Assembly (NCBI RefSeq): GCF_014637085.1 | Contig: NZ_BMEU01000005.1 | Coordinates: 1-64,000 of the forward strand | Direction: 5' to 3' | Length of the DNA: 64,000 nucleotides | Source of the DNA: Comamonas phosphati | GTDB lineage: Bacteria; Pseudomonadota; Gammaproteobacteria; Burkholderiales; Burkholderiaceae_C | Program-made: the position numbers and the translations under genes | In this document: positions 1-7,208 of the stretch, one piece after another | How the letters are laid out: every line of letters starts with the position of its first letter | How positions within the stretch are numbered: position 1 is the stretch's first letter | The notes under the pieces: generated by a model | Told to the model about the DNA's origin: nothing | The model's database searches: none | What the model saw: only the letters and a program-made list of their open reading frames with translations

Positions 1-130
1 AGATAGCGAGGACGGCGCCCGCTATTGATGCCCCGTCCGCTGTGTCGAGCTGCAGCGGAGGGAGGCTTAATTCATGCACCACAGTGACCGTGCAGGCAGA
101 CGAGCACTGAACTTGGATAGGGTCAGCCAC
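1..130 (-). CDS. Inovirus small membrane protein, partial at the left edge
   Basis: First 43 codons of a gene that runs off the window. The start is GTG at 128-130, overlapping the stop of the preceding gene (TGA at 123-125), which suggests translational coupling. The visible peptide opens VADPIQVQC, has a second cysteine in SSACTVTVVHE, and reaches the start of a hydrophobic stretch (AGAVLAI). I recall short proteins of this shape, with a QVQC...TVTVVHE start and one C-terminal membrane helix, as recurrent unnamed genes in beta- and gammaproteobacterial inovirus prophages. Its place just downstream of the replication genes suits a minor coat or assembly peptide, but that role is inferred from position only. 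Confidence 0.6.
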   Translation of the reverse strand, partial: MADPIQVQCSSACTVTVVHELSLPPLQLDTADGASIAGAVLAI

Positions 131-293
131 GCTCCAGCTCCCGCGTCACCCGGCGCGCTTGTCGGCCCATGAGCCGGACAACCAGGGACTGGATGATCTG
201 CAGTGCCATGGCGCCCAGCATCCCCGCCAGAAAGGCCAAGAGAAGCACCGCATCCACGAAGTGCATTGCTTGATCGGGGGACTGAAAAAGCAT
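123..293 (-). CDS. Small single-span membrane protein of inovirus type
   Basis: A 56-residue protein. Residues about 12-38 (FVDAVLLLAFLAGMLGAMAL and on) form one long hydrophobic helix, followed by a basic tail (RLMGRQARRVTRELERG), so the C-terminus should stay cytoplasmic. I chose ATG at 291-293 because AAGGA lies at proper spacing upstream. A GTG at 306-308, overlapping the TGA of the preceding gene, would add five residues and is also possible. Size, topology and position among inovirus genes fit a minor coat or virion-assembly peptide. No specific family is recognised. Confidence 0.55.
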   Translation of the reverse strand: MLFQSPDQAMHFVDAVLLLAFLAGMLGAMALQIIQSLVVRLMGRQARRVTRELERG

Positions 294-304
294 GGTCAAT
301 TCCT

Positions 305-526
305 TCACACGTAGTCGTTGACAGTACCGAGCCGGTCAAGGTCCACCACTTGCGGGAAGTCCTCGGGCTCGCAGTAATCGGCCATCAGCTGGGCAACGCG
401 CTCGCGGTCATCCGTCACACCGCCGCCCGCCTGCTGGAGCAGAGAGACCCAGCACGGTTCACCGCCGTCAGGGTCTGCCGTTAGAAAGCGGCCAGTAGCG
501 GCCGACTGGATGACGTAGCGCGGCAT
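305..526 (-). CDS. Hypothetical inovirus protein, 73 aa
   Basis: A soluble, acidic 73-residue protein without a membrane segment. The N-terminal part (MPRYVIQSAATGRFLTADPD) reads like a small beta-hairpin fold. The C-terminal half is acidic (DYCEPEDFPQVVDLDRLG). It starts three bases downstream of the ssDNA-binding protein gene, and its TGA overlaps a possible GTG start of the next gene, so it belongs to the same transcript. Proteins of this size between the ssDNA-binding protein and the coat genes are common in inoviruses, but I know no function for this one. Confidence 0.55.
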   Translation of the reverse strand: MPRYVIQSAATGRFLTADPDGGEPCWVSLLQQAGGGVTDDRERVAQLMADYCEPEDFPQVVDLDRLGTVNDYV

Positions 527-528
527 GG

Positions 529-870
529 TCAGGCCTGGGCGGACGCAGCAGCCTTGCCGCTGGCCTGGGTGGCGGGTTTGACGCTCATGAGGGTCAGCTT
601 CACGCCGTCCGAGCTGGCCACCACATCGAATTCAGCTTCGACCGGGATAGGCTTGCCCTGGCTCATGTACTGGTTCAGGTGTTCCCACTTTTCAATCTCG
701 GTGCTGTCACCGAGCTTGAACGGTCGTGTGACGACGCCAACGGTTTTGCCGTTGCTTTTCTGGCCCAGGTCCACCGACAGGTGGAACTTGGTCGAGTCGT
801 ATTTGGTGCCCTCGAATTCGCCCTTGCTGGATTCGATACCGAACAGCAGTGCATTGCTTTTCATCATCAT
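529..870 (-). CDS. Phage single-stranded DNA-binding protein (gene V type)
   Basis: A 113-residue protein that I read as the filamentous-phage ssDNA-binding protein, which coats newly made single-stranded genomes and switches replication from double- to single-strand synthesis. It has alternating beta-strand patterns (NALLFGIESSKGEFEGTKYD, TKFHLSVDLG) and ends in a flexible Ala/Ser/Gln-rich tail (PATQASGKAAASAQA) as SSB-like proteins often do. It lies 21 bases downstream of the replication initiator, the classical inovirus order. Three consecutive ATG codons open the frame (MMMKSN) and the exact start among them is not resolved; GGAG lies upstream. The assignment is by context and fold pattern. 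Confidence 0.65.
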   Translation of the reverse strand: MMMKSNALLFGIESSKGEFEGTKYDSTKFHLSVDLGQKSNGKTVGVVTRPFKLGDSTEIEKWEHLNQYMSQGKPIPVEAEFDVVASSDGVKLTLMSVKPATQASGKAAASAQA

Positions 871-891
871 GATTTAGCCGCTCCTCTTGGT

Positions 892-2139
892 TTAGGCTGG
901 CAGTCCGACAGCGCGGACTTTGGGTTGAAAAACTTGTGGGTTCAGCGCGGCGCAGGCGGCGCTAATTTCCTTGTCTGAGAATTTGGCGAGGCGACCGGGC
1001 TTTTTGCGGCCCGTGATGATTTCCATGAAGTCGTCCTGGCCGAGGAATTCAAAGGCCAGGGCCACGCTTGCGCCTGCCGTGTTGGTGAGCCAGCGCACGG
1101 CGCGCGTGACTTCGGCGCGGACGCTTTCAACGGCTTGTTTGGGGCGCACCTTGACGCCCTGTCCCTCGCTGTATTGACCGTGTTCGGCCAGCATCTTTTG
1201 ATGCCAGTCCGAGGCCCCGGCGAAGAAGTCCTCAGGGCGGCGCAGCATGTCCACCGGCAAGTCGCGCAGCTTGTTGCCGTAGCGCAGTTCGACGCGCTCC
1301 CAGCTGGTGGCATCCAGCTCGCCGAAGAGCTGCACGCCTTTCTCGTACACGTTGGTTTGCTTGCCGGCTTCCTTGCTGCCGAAGTAGAAGGAACGGCCGC
1401 GACCGCCATCGACCCATGGGCCGACCGTATTGGCCTTGGGCCTGCGGCCGTTCACATCCATGAAACCCTGGTGCCAGTCATCGCGGATGCGCTCCATGCC
1501 GCCCTTGATGCCGTCGAAGAAATCCAGGGCGTAATCAATGCGCGTCAGCTTGCCTTCGACCTCTTCGATAAGGTTCGCCATGCGGTGGCGCCAGTCGCCA
1601 CGGGCGAAGGTGCAGGCCGAGCCGTAGATGTTGGCGTGGATGGTCTTGGCCTGGGCTTGCTGGCGTGGGCTATCGCCCGAAGCCAGGAAGCCGACCCAGG
1701 CGACTTCGGCATCGTTGCGGATGATCGACCAGCGGAAACGGTAGAAGTCATGGCCTTTTTTCAGCTCGGGCTCGATGCTGAATTCAGGGCCGAGGCATCT
1801 GCAGACCTTTTGTGCCAGGGCGTGGGCCTGGGCGCTGGCTGCGAAGTCGGGGTCAGGCATGGCCCGAAGGATGCTCAGCAGCCTTACGTGACGCTGCTGG
1901 GCATAGGACATGCCCAACTCCTTCTCATACTCAGACAGCTCATAAGCCGACACCTTGTCCTCAAACGCATTGAGCTGGGGCACAGGGAACAGCACCTGAG
2001 CAGACGGCAACGGCGCATAGCGCAGCTCGCAGGTGAAGCGGAGCCAGTCCACATGCACCAGACCACCGGAATGGCGACGCTCGGCCTGCAGACGGAGCTT
2101 GACTTCATTGCCATCCATAACGAGTACGGGGCGGGTCAC
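892..2139 (-). CDS. Replication initiation protein (Rep_trans / phage gene II type)
   Basis: A 415-residue protein of the replication initiation factor family used by filamentous phages and rolling-circle plasmids. It nicks the replicative form at the plus-strand origin and rejoins the displaced strand. Recognisable segments are the N-terminal VDWLRFTCE, the core signature LTRIDYALDFFDG near residue 200 (the hydrophobic-R-hydrophobic-D-x-A-x-D-F-F pattern), and VNGRRPKANTVGPWVDGGRG, a family-typical stretch just after it. ATG at 2137-2139 overlaps the TGA of the upstream 153-aa gene in an ATGA arrangement. The nicking tyrosine cannot be singled out by eye. Length is normal for the family. Confidence 0.85.
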   Translation of the reverse strand: MTRPVLVMDGNEVKLRLQAERRHSGGLVHVDWLRFTCELRYAPLPSAQVLFPVPQLNAFEDKVSAYELSEYEKELGMSYAQQRHVRLLSILRAMPDPDFAASAQAHALAQKVCRCLGPEFSIEPELKKGHDFYRFRWSIIRNDAEVAWVGFLASGDSPRQQAQAKTIHANIYGSACTFARGDWRHRMANLIEEVEGKLTRIDYALDFFDGIKGGMERIRDDWHQGFMDVNGRRPKANTVGPWVDGGRGRSFYFGSKEAGKQTNVYEKGVQLFGELDATSWERVELRYGNKLRDLPVDMLRRPEDFFAGASDWHQKMLAEHGQYSEGQGVKVRPKQAVESVRAEVTRAVRWLTNTAGASVALAFEFLGQDDFMEIITGRKKPGRLAKFSDKEISAACAALNPQVFQPKVRAVGLPA

Positions 2140-2597
2140 AGGCTCTGCTCCTTGGCAACGATCTCCCCGTGATTACCAACGGGGAGGGGTTGAGGCGCTA
2201 CCGCGCCGCTCGCGCCAGCTAAAGCAGTCGCGGCGGCGCTGCGCGCCTTTTGCTGCAGCACAGTGCACAGGTTTTGAAGAGCCAGAAAGCTGGCGATGGA
2301 GAGCCACTGCTGCTTGTTGGAGCCGCGAACAATGACCGCATCCAGAAAAAAAGCGTTCCAGGCTTCGCGCGGCGTCCAGGCACCGCAACGCTCTTGCAGG
2401 TCAATCAGGAATTCGTCGGTTTGGCTGTCATACCAGCTGACGACCTCATCATCAGTGGGGCAGCCTGGGGACGTGTGAGCGAAGCCGCAGAGGTCGCAGA
2501 TGGTGCCCCCGGCACCGGCACGGCCTGGAGCGGCCAAGCCTTCGGCGGTGCCTTGACTGGCGCCGGGGACGTTATTCGAGATGGGGGGATGAGACAT
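2136..2597 (-). CDS. Hypothetical protein with CxxC-x(8)-C motif, first gene of inovirus rep operon
   Basis: A 153-residue protein that overlaps rep by four bases. The N-terminal 35 residues are low-complexity and Ala/Gly/Pro-rich. Then comes CDLCGFAHTSPGC, which could be a small metal-binding knuckle. A Trp-rich helical middle (VVSWYDSQTDEFLIDLQERC, WTPREAWNAFFLDAV) and a low-complexity tail follow. It is the promoter-proximal gene of the replication operon and faces the operator cluster at 2611-2699. I do not recognise the family. A role in replication control is a guess from position. Confidence 0.55.
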   Translation of the reverse strand: MSHPPISNNVPGASQGTAEGLAAPGRAGAGGTICDLCGFAHTSPGCPTDDEVVSWYDSQTDEFLIDLQERCGAWTPREAWNAFFLDAVIVRGSNKQQWLSIASFLALQNLCTVLQQKARSAAATALAGASGAVAPQPLPVGNHGEIVAKEQSL

Positions 2598-2610
2598 TGG
2601 CCGCTCCGTC

Positions 2611-2699
2611 TAACTTCACCTTGAAGTCATGGCGACAATGTATTGATGACTTCACCTTGAAGTCAATGAGTTCTGCATAATAACTTCACTTTGCAGTCA
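2611..2699. promoter_or_regulatory. Three tandem operator palindromes between the divergent phage units
   Basis: Near-identical 19-bp palindromes at 2611-2629, 2647-2665 and 2681-2699. The middle copy is TGACTTCACCTTGAAGTCA, perfect with a 3-bp centre; the third is degenerate (CTT centre, one arm mismatch). Copy starts are 36 and 34 bp apart, about three helical turns, so bound dimers would lie on one face. They occupy all the space between the rep operon start (2597) and the divergent gene (2720), as expected for a phage repressor switch. Confidence 0.85.
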
Positions 2700-2719
2700 A
2701 CTATGCAAGAGGTAAAGGC

Positions 2720-3070
2720 ATGCAATCAACGATAGAACTGCTTGAAAAAGCACTGAGCAGCCACCCCGCTCCATACTGGACGAAGCGACTAAACCTCGCC
2801 AGAAACACCCTCGGAACGTCCAAAGTACGCGGTCATCTAAGCCCTGCAATCGCCGGAGCACTAGCCGAAGAAATGGGCGAAGACGCACAAAAATGGATGG
2901 TCATCGCAGCGCTTGAAAGCGAGAAAGAAAGCGCATGCAAATCGCGGATGCTGCGCAAATTCATGACAGGCGCGCTAGCCGGAACCCTGATAACTGCAAG
3001 CAGTTCCGCTACTGCTTCTATAGCAAATACAGAGCTACCAACGGCCCAAGCTCTGTATTATGTTAAATAA
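2720..3070 (+). CDS. Divergent inovirus regulator-like protein (DUF3693-like)
   Basis: A 116-residue protein, with AGAGG nine bases before the ATG. The central segment ([20 protein letters not shown], followed by [18 protein letters not shown]) resembles the C-terminal half of DUF3693 phage proteins, which follow a small HTH and serve as repressor-like regulators. A hydrophobic stretch ([15 protein letters not shown]) lies at the end. The N-terminal helices ([24 protein letters not shown]) could hold the DNA-binding part. It is transcribed away from the rep operon across the three palindromes. The last codons lie inside the dif-like site, so the true C-terminus depends on integration. Its base composition is less GC-rich than the rep genes. 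Confidence 0.5.
   Translation: MQSTIELLEKALSSHPAPYWTKRLNLARNTLGTSKVRGHLSPAIAGALAEEMGEDAQKWMVIAALESEKESACKSRMLRKFMTGALAGTLITASSSATASIANTELPTAQALYYVK
3041..3068 (+). other. dif-like XerC/XerD attachment site at the prophage edge
   Basis: The right half TTATGTTAAAT (3058-3068) is identical to the XerD-binding arm of the proteobacterial dif site. The six bases before it (TCTGTA, 3052-3057) are a plausible central region. The left 11 bases (3041-3051) do not match a bacterial XerC arm, which fits a hybrid phage/host junction. It coincides with the switch from phage genes to gloA. The partner junction would be beyond the left edge. Confidence 0.7.
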
Positions 3071-3140
3071 TATGCCAACATCCCCACCGAGGGCCTGTTC
3101 TCCGTTCGCAAACTCGAAGCCCTTGCGGCACAATAAATGC

Positions 3141-3590
3141 ATGAGATTCCTCCACACGATGCTGCGCGTTGGCGATATACAGCGCTCTATTGATTTCTAC
3201 ACCAAGGTGCTGGGCATGCAGCTGCTGCGGACCTCTGAGAACCCCGAGTACAAATACTCACTGGCGTTTCTGGGTTTTGAGGGCGGGAATCCTGATCAGG
3301 CCGAGATCGAGCTGACCTACAACTGGGGCACCAACAGCTACGAGCTCGGCACGGCTTACGGCCATATCGCTCTGGGCGTTCCAGATGCCTACGCGGCCTG
3401 CGAGAAAATCAAGGCCGCTGGCGGCAACGTGACCCGAGAAGCCGGCCCCGTCAAAGGCGGCTCCACGGTGATCGCCTTCGTGACGGATCCTGACGGCTAC
3501 AAGATCGAATTAATACAAGAAAAATCAACAAGTTACGAAGACGAACGCCATTCAGACGCCAAAAGCACCGACCCACTGCGCAGCGCGTAG
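3141..3590 (+). CDS. gloA: Lactoylglutathione lyase (glyoxalase I)
   Basis: A 149-residue VOC-fold metalloenzyme that converts the hemithioacetal of methylglyoxal and glutathione to S-lactoylglutathione, the first step of methylglyoxal detoxification. The four metal ligands of the short Ni-type enzymes are visible: His5 ([10 protein letters not shown]), Glu in [10 protein letters not shown], His in YGHIALGV, and Glu in GYKIELIQ. The start is ATG at 3141, where homology begins; an in-frame ATG at 3060 lies inside the dif-like site and would add 27 unrelated residues. The last 20 residues ([12 protein letters not shown]...) exceed the family core. It is the first host gene after the prophage, so its native promoter may have been altered by the insertion. 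Confidence 0.93.
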   Translation: MRFLHTMLRVGDIQRSIDFYTKVLGMQLLRTSENPEYKYSLAFLGFEGGNPDQAEIELTYNWGTNSYELGTAYGHIALGVPDAYAACEKIKAAGGNVTREAGPVKGGSTVIAFVTDPDGYKIELIQEKSTSYEDERHSDAKSTDPLRSA

Positions 3591-3603
3591 TGGATCGACA
3601 ACA

Positions 3604-3629
3604 AAGCCCGCACAAGCGGGCTTCTTTTT
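3604..3629 (+). terminator. Intrinsic terminator after gloA
   Basis: Eight-base-pair stem AAGCCCGC / GCGGGCTT with loop ACAA, followed by CTTTTTG, 13 bp after the gloA stop. Confidence 0.85.
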
Positions 3630-3697
3630 GTCCGGTGATCGAAGGCCTACAAAGTCTTGTTGCTTCGTGCTGAAATGCTGCGGCAGCGCCACCGCGC

Positions 3698-4093
3698 TTA
3701 ATGGTAGTGGCCGTGTTTTTCCAACACTTCGATCTTGTAGCCGTCGGGGTCGAGAATGAAGAAGAAGCGCGCCAGCAGTTCCTCGTCGCGCTTGAATTCC
3801 TTGACCGGTAGCGGTGAATAGCCAGCCCGCACCAGTTCGCCATGCCGCGCCGCGACATCAGCCACCACGAACGCGACATGGCCATAGCCGTCGCCATGGG
3901 TGTACGGCTCGTTGCGCCCCTTGTTCCAGGTCAGCTCGATTTCGGCATCGTTCTCGCTGTTGCGCAGGTACACCAGGGAAAAGTCCGCAAAGTCCAGGCG
4001 GTGCGAGGGCGTGAAGCCGAACACCTCCCTGTAGAACGTGAGCGATGCGTCGAGGTCACGCACGCGGATCATGGTGTGAATGAGTTTTGCCAT
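3698..4093 (-). CDS. Glyoxalase I-like VOC family protein
   Basis: A 131-residue one-domain VOC protein paralogous to the gloA at 3141. Metal-ligand positions are kept: His6 (KLIHTMIRVRD), Glu in DAEIELTWNKG, His in YGHVAFVV, Glu in GYKIEVLEKHG. A C-terminal HGHYH adds extra histidines. It is the last gene of a minus-strand run (Tat protein, GMC oxidoreductase, RHH protein, this gene) with small gaps, and is convergent with gloA. It may be a second glyoxalase I, or may act on an aldehyde product of the neighbouring oxidoreductase. The substrate cannot be read from sequence. Confidence 0.8.
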   Translation of the reverse strand: MAKLIHTMIRVRDLDASLTFYREVFGFTPSHRLDFADFSLVYLRNSENDAEIELTWNKGRNEPYTHGDGYGHVAFVVADVAARHGELVRAGYSPLPVKEFKRDEELLARFFFILDPDGYKIEVLEKHGHYH

Positions 4094-4101
4094 AAGTCGT
4101 T

Positions 4102-4458
4102 TTAGTGGGTAACGTTTCTGACGTCGGGCTGAGGGGGACCAGCCAACTCCGATGCGCGCTCGCCGTGCGGCGACACATCGAGACCTTCAAGCCGATCGCA
4201 TTTGCGCCGCAGGTAGCGCAGGCAGGTGACGCGCAGAAAGGACGTGAAATTCAGCACGTCGCCGCAATGGCTCAGGATCTCGTCGTGGAACTGCACGATC
4301 AGGGCGTTGGTCGTCACGCCCTCCTCCGCCGCGAGGCAGGCCAGGGTGTCCCAGATGAAGTTTTCCATGCGGATGCTGGTGGACACGCCCCTGATGCGTA
4401 CCGTGCGCGTGCGCGATTCGTAGAGGATTGGGTCTGCTGCAACGAAGAATTGGCACAT
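4102..4458 (-). CDS. Ribbon-helix-helix domain protein
   Basis: A 118-residue protein. Residues about 20-80 (RTVRIRGVSTSIRMENFIWD, TLACLAAEEGVTTNALIVQF) match the RHH_4-type ribbon-helix-helix domain, often found as stand-alone regulators in alpha- and betaproteobacteria. The start ATG at 4456-4458 has AGGAGAC seven bases upstream; longer readings lack such a site. It lies between the GMC oxidoreductase and VOC genes, 37 and 8 bases from them, so it is probably co-transcribed and may control this operon. The C-terminal 30 residues are polar and variable. Confidence 0.7.
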   Translation of the reverse strand: MCQFFVAADPILYESRTRTVRIRGVSTSIRMENFIWDTLACLAAEEGVTTNALIVQFHDEILSHCGDVLNFTSFLRVTCLRYLRRKCDRLEGLDVSPHGERASELAGPPQPDVRNVTH

Positions 4459-4495
4459 GGAAGTCTCCTGCTTCGGGTGAGGAAGGGTCGAGGAA

Positions 4496-6064
4496 TTACA
4501 GCGCTTTCTGCGCCATTTGCGAGGCAATATAGTCCGCCTGGCGGATGGCCAGCGTCACGATGGTGAGCGTAGGATTTTCCGCTCCGCCGCTGGTGAACTG
4601 GCTGCCATCGCTGATGAACAGGTTGGGAATATCGTGTGTCTGCCCCCACCTGTTGCATACACCGTCCTGTGCCCGCGCGCTCATGCGCGCCGTGCCCAGG
4701 TTGTGCGTGGACGGATACGGCGGCGTACGGAAGGTCTTGATGGCACCCGCTGCGGCGTAGATGCGCTCGGCCTGCGTGAAGGCGTGGTTGCGCATGGCGA
4801 CGTCGTTCGCGTGGTCGTCAAAATGCACATTGGGCACGTAGTTGCCGAATTGGTCTTTCACCTTGGTGTTGAGCGTGACACGGTTGGTCTCGCGCGCCAT
4901 GTCCTCGCCTACCAGCCACATGCCGGCCAAGCTCTGGTAGTGATCCATCCACCAGGCGAAATCCGCGCCCCAGCCGCCCGGATTGAGAAAGGCCGCCATG
5001 AACGGCAGACCCAGCGAGAGCGTTTCCAACTCATAGCCGCCCGCAAAGCCGCGGCGGGTGTCGTGATGCGCCTCGTCGCGCACGATGCCCGCCATCGTGG
5101 TGCCGCGGTACATATGCACCGGCTCCTTGAAGGCCGCGTAGACCGAGCCTGTCATATGGCGCATGTAGTTGCGCCCGACCTGGCCCGAGGAGTTGGCGAG
5201 GCCATCCTTGAACATGCTGGAGGCCGACAGCAGCAGCAGGCGGGGTGTTTCGATGGAATTACCCGCCACGCAAACGATGCGAGCCTTCTGGCGCTGCTCC
5301 TTGCCGTCCTTGTCGATATAGACCACGCCATTGACACGGCCTGCGGCGTTGTGTTCGATACGGGTTACGTGCGCTTCGGTGCGCAGCTCGAAGTTACCCG
5401 TGGCCTCGGCCGCCGGCAGTTCGGTGTACAGCGTGGACCACTTGGCGCCGCTCTTGCAGCCTTGGAAACAGAAGCCCAACTGCAGGCAGCGGCCGCGCCC
5501 ATCGCGCGGCTGGCTGTTGATGGCCATGTTGCCGGTATGCACCTCCTTGTAGCCCAGCTTGGTGGCACCGGCGTACATCACCTTGAAGTTGTTGTTGCCG
5601 GGCAAGCCGGGAATGCCGTTGGTGCGGGTCACGCCCATCTTGTTCTCGGCCTTGGCGTAGTAAGGCTCCAGGTCCTTGTAGGTGATGGGCCAGTCCAGCA
5701 GGTTGGCGCCCTGGATGCCGCCATACACCGTCTTGGTTCGGAACTCGTGTTCCTGGAAGCGCAGCGATGCGCCCGCCCAGTGCGTGGTGGTGCCGCCCAC
5801 GGTCTTGCAGATCCAGGCAGGCAGGTTTGCAAAGTCCTTGGCGACGCGCCAACTACCCGAGGTAGTGCGCTTGTCCAGCCACGCCAGTTGGCTGAAGCTC
5901 TTCCACTCGTCGTTGATGAAGCTGGCATTGGACTGCTTGCCGCCGGCCTCCAGCACCACCACCTTGATACCTTTCTGGCACAGCTCGTTAGCCAGTGTGC
6001 CGCCGCCCGCGCCAGAGCCGATGATGACGACCACGGAGTCGTCGTTTGCGTCGAATTTCGCCAT
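4496..6064 (-). CDS. GMC-family FAD-dependent oxidoreductase
   Basis: A 522-residue flavoprotein. The N-terminal dinucleotide fold VVIIGSGAGGGTLANELCQK binds FAD, and the GMC C-terminal signature THNLGTARM is followed by LFISDGSQFTSGGAENPTLT, the segment with the flavin-contacting residues. The middle has the GGTTTHWAGASLRF motif typical of gluconate/sorbitol-type dehydrogenases. The protein has no signal peptide of its own. It starts 17 bases after the Tat-exported 202-aa gene, which suggests a two-subunit periplasmic dehydrogenase in which the flavoprotein rides out with its Tat partner. The substrate, probably a sugar, sugar acid or alcohol, is unknown. Confidence 0.85.
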   Translation of the reverse strand: MAKFDANDDSVVVIIGSGAGGGTLANELCQKGIKVVVLEAGGKQSNASFINDEWKSFSQLAWLDKRTTSGSWRVAKDFANLPAWICKTVGGTTTHWAGASLRFQEHEFRTKTVYGGIQGANLLDWPITYKDLEPYYAKAENKMGVTRTNGIPGLPGNNNFKVMYAGATKLGYKEVHTGNMAINSQPRDGRGRCLQLGFCFQGCKSGAKWSTLYTELPAAEATGNFELRTEAHVTRIEHNAAGRVNGVVYIDKDGKEQRQKARIVCVAGNSIETPRLLLLSASSMFKDGLANSSGQVGRNYMRHMTGSVYAAFKEPVHMYRGTTMAGIVRDEAHHDTRRGFAGGYELETLSLGLPFMAAFLNPGGWGADFAWWMDHYQSLAGMWLVGEDMARETNRVTLNTKVKDQFGNYVPNVHFDDHANDVAMRNHAFTQAERIYAAAGAIKTFRTPPYPSTHNLGTARMSARAQDGVCNRWGQTHDIPNLFISDGSQFTSGGAENPTLTIVTLAIRQADYIASQMAQKAL

Positions 6065-6081
6065 GTGTGTCTCCTTGTGGT

Positions 6082-6690
6082 TCAGCCGAGGAAGGGTGCG
6101 GGGCTGGCTTCAGCCGGTGGATTCGGCAGCCACTTCAAATCCTGAAAGCCGCGCATGATGTAGCCGCCCTTTTCCCAGGAAGACCCCTCATAGCCGAACG
6201 TGGCATATGCCATCTCGTTGTCGTAGAGCGCGGTGACGCATTTGCCGCGCACCGTGTTGAAGAAGGCTTGTCCCTCCATGGCTTTGACGGCTTCGAGCCG
6301 ACGCTCGGCGTTTGCCTTCAAGAAGCTGCCCCCCGCCAGATGGTCAAGCGCTGCGATGCCTGCGCGCAGTGATTTCGCGGCAGTTGCATCGGCGGCGGCC
6401 CCGGCATCCAGATCCTTCGCCAGCAACGCGTACACCGCGTTGTCCAGTTGCGGATGAGGAAACAGCACGCGGCCCATTTGCAGCAGCGTGTCACCCTCGA
6501 CCTGGGTGAGGGTCTTGAGTTCCAGCGCCCAGGCCGTGGAAGGAGCCAGCAGCGCGAGCGGGCTGCCCACTGCCAACGAGCCCATGAGTACACCGGTGCC
6601 TTTGAGCAGGTGCCGCCTCGTCAAGGGTGAGCGCTGGCCCTGCCGCAAAAGAACAGGCTCGCGATCCTGCGAAATAGGAATGAACTTCAT
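6082..6690 (-). CDS. Tat-exported small subunit of the GMC oxidoreductase
   Basis: A 202-residue protein with a twin-arginine signal: SPLTRRHLLKGTGVLMGSLA near residues 21-40, then a hydrophobic stretch ending at ALLAPSTAWA. The mature part is mainly helical, has no cysteine pairs or heme motifs, and resembles gluconate 2-dehydrogenase subunit 3-like proteins, which export and anchor the flavoprotein subunit. It is the first gene of the operon, directly upstream of the GMC flavoprotein. The subunit assignment combines the Tat signal, the order and general similarity; I see no strict signature. Confidence 0.65.
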   Translation of the reverse strand: MKFIPISQDREPVLLRQGQRSPLTRRHLLKGTGVLMGSLAVGSPLALLAPSTAWALELKTLTQVEGDTLLQMGRVLFPHPQLDNAVYALLAKDLDAGAAADATAAKSLRAGIAALDHLAGGSFLKANAERRLEAVKAMEGQAFFNTVRGKCVTALYDNEMAYATFGYEGSSWEKGGYIMRGFQDLKWLPNPPAEASPAPFLG

Positions 6691-7134
6691 CGTGCTTGTC
6701 TCCTGAAAGGTTGGTTATCGTGAGCACGCAAAAATTCTAGAAAGCGGGGGATACCTTGCGGGTCATAACGGCATACCTACAGGGAAATCCTGGGGAGCTA
6801 TAAATTTGGCTGGATCCATACCCTTGTATTTGGTGGCAACTCAGGCAGGTATTTTTTGCAGCCAGTTCTTGGCCTTGGTATGGTCGACCTCGGCGTGCGC
6901 GCAACCCAGAGCGAGATCAGCTTGGTTGCCCGATGGTTAATCTTCCTGCCATACCTATTTGGATTTCGAGTGATGGCACAAGCATCGGCTGAACAAGGAA
7001 GATAGGCAATGGCTTCAACCCCGGTGTCAAAGGTGAAGTACTTGCCCCGGATGGTTTCGGTCGGAGTTTTGCCATGCCTCAATCTCCATGAGCCATGACT
7101 TGAACAGGATGGATCATCGTATGAAAAGCAATAA
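6691..7134. other. Intergenic stretch without supported gene
   Basis: Between the Tat gene start and a terminator at 7135. The part next to 6690 should hold the promoter of the minus-strand oxidoreductase operon. The rest is less GC-rich than the surroundings. A 94-codon minus-strand frame at 6798-7082 lacks domain features and a clear ribosome binding site, and may be a decayed remnant. Confidence 0.5.
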
Positions 7135-7171
7135 AAAAGCGCCCCGATGCAACCAGCATCGGGGCGCTTTT
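7135..7171. terminator. Bidirectional intrinsic terminator after the OmpA-like gene
   Basis: Perfect 16-bp stem (7135-7150 with 7156-7171), arms AAAAGCGCCCCGATGC and its complement, loop AACCA. A-rich and T-rich flanks allow use from both sides. It lies 38 bases beyond the stop of the minus-strand gene at 7209. Confidence 0.9.
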
Positions 7172-7208
7172 CTTATCCCACTGTGTGCCGTGGGCGGGCT
7201 TTTCAGGC

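Larger units (their letters stand above)
1..3068. mobile_element. Right end of an inovirus (filamentous phage) prophage, partial
   Basis: Six small, tightly packed or overlapping minus-strand genes include a replication initiation factor and an ssDNA-binding protein, the replication module of filamentous phages. A single plus-strand gene diverges from them across an operator region. The block stops exactly at a dif-like XerC/XerD site (3041-3068), which is where dif-integrating inoviruses end. The coat, adsorption and Zot-type assembly genes would lie beyond the left edge, so completeness cannot be judged. Codon use is GC-rich like the host, except in the divergent gene. Confidence 0.8.

Noticed and set aside
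6798-7082. 94-codon minus-strand open frame
   Set aside because: No ribosome binding site, no recognisable domain, unnatural composition; kept only as part of the intergenic description.
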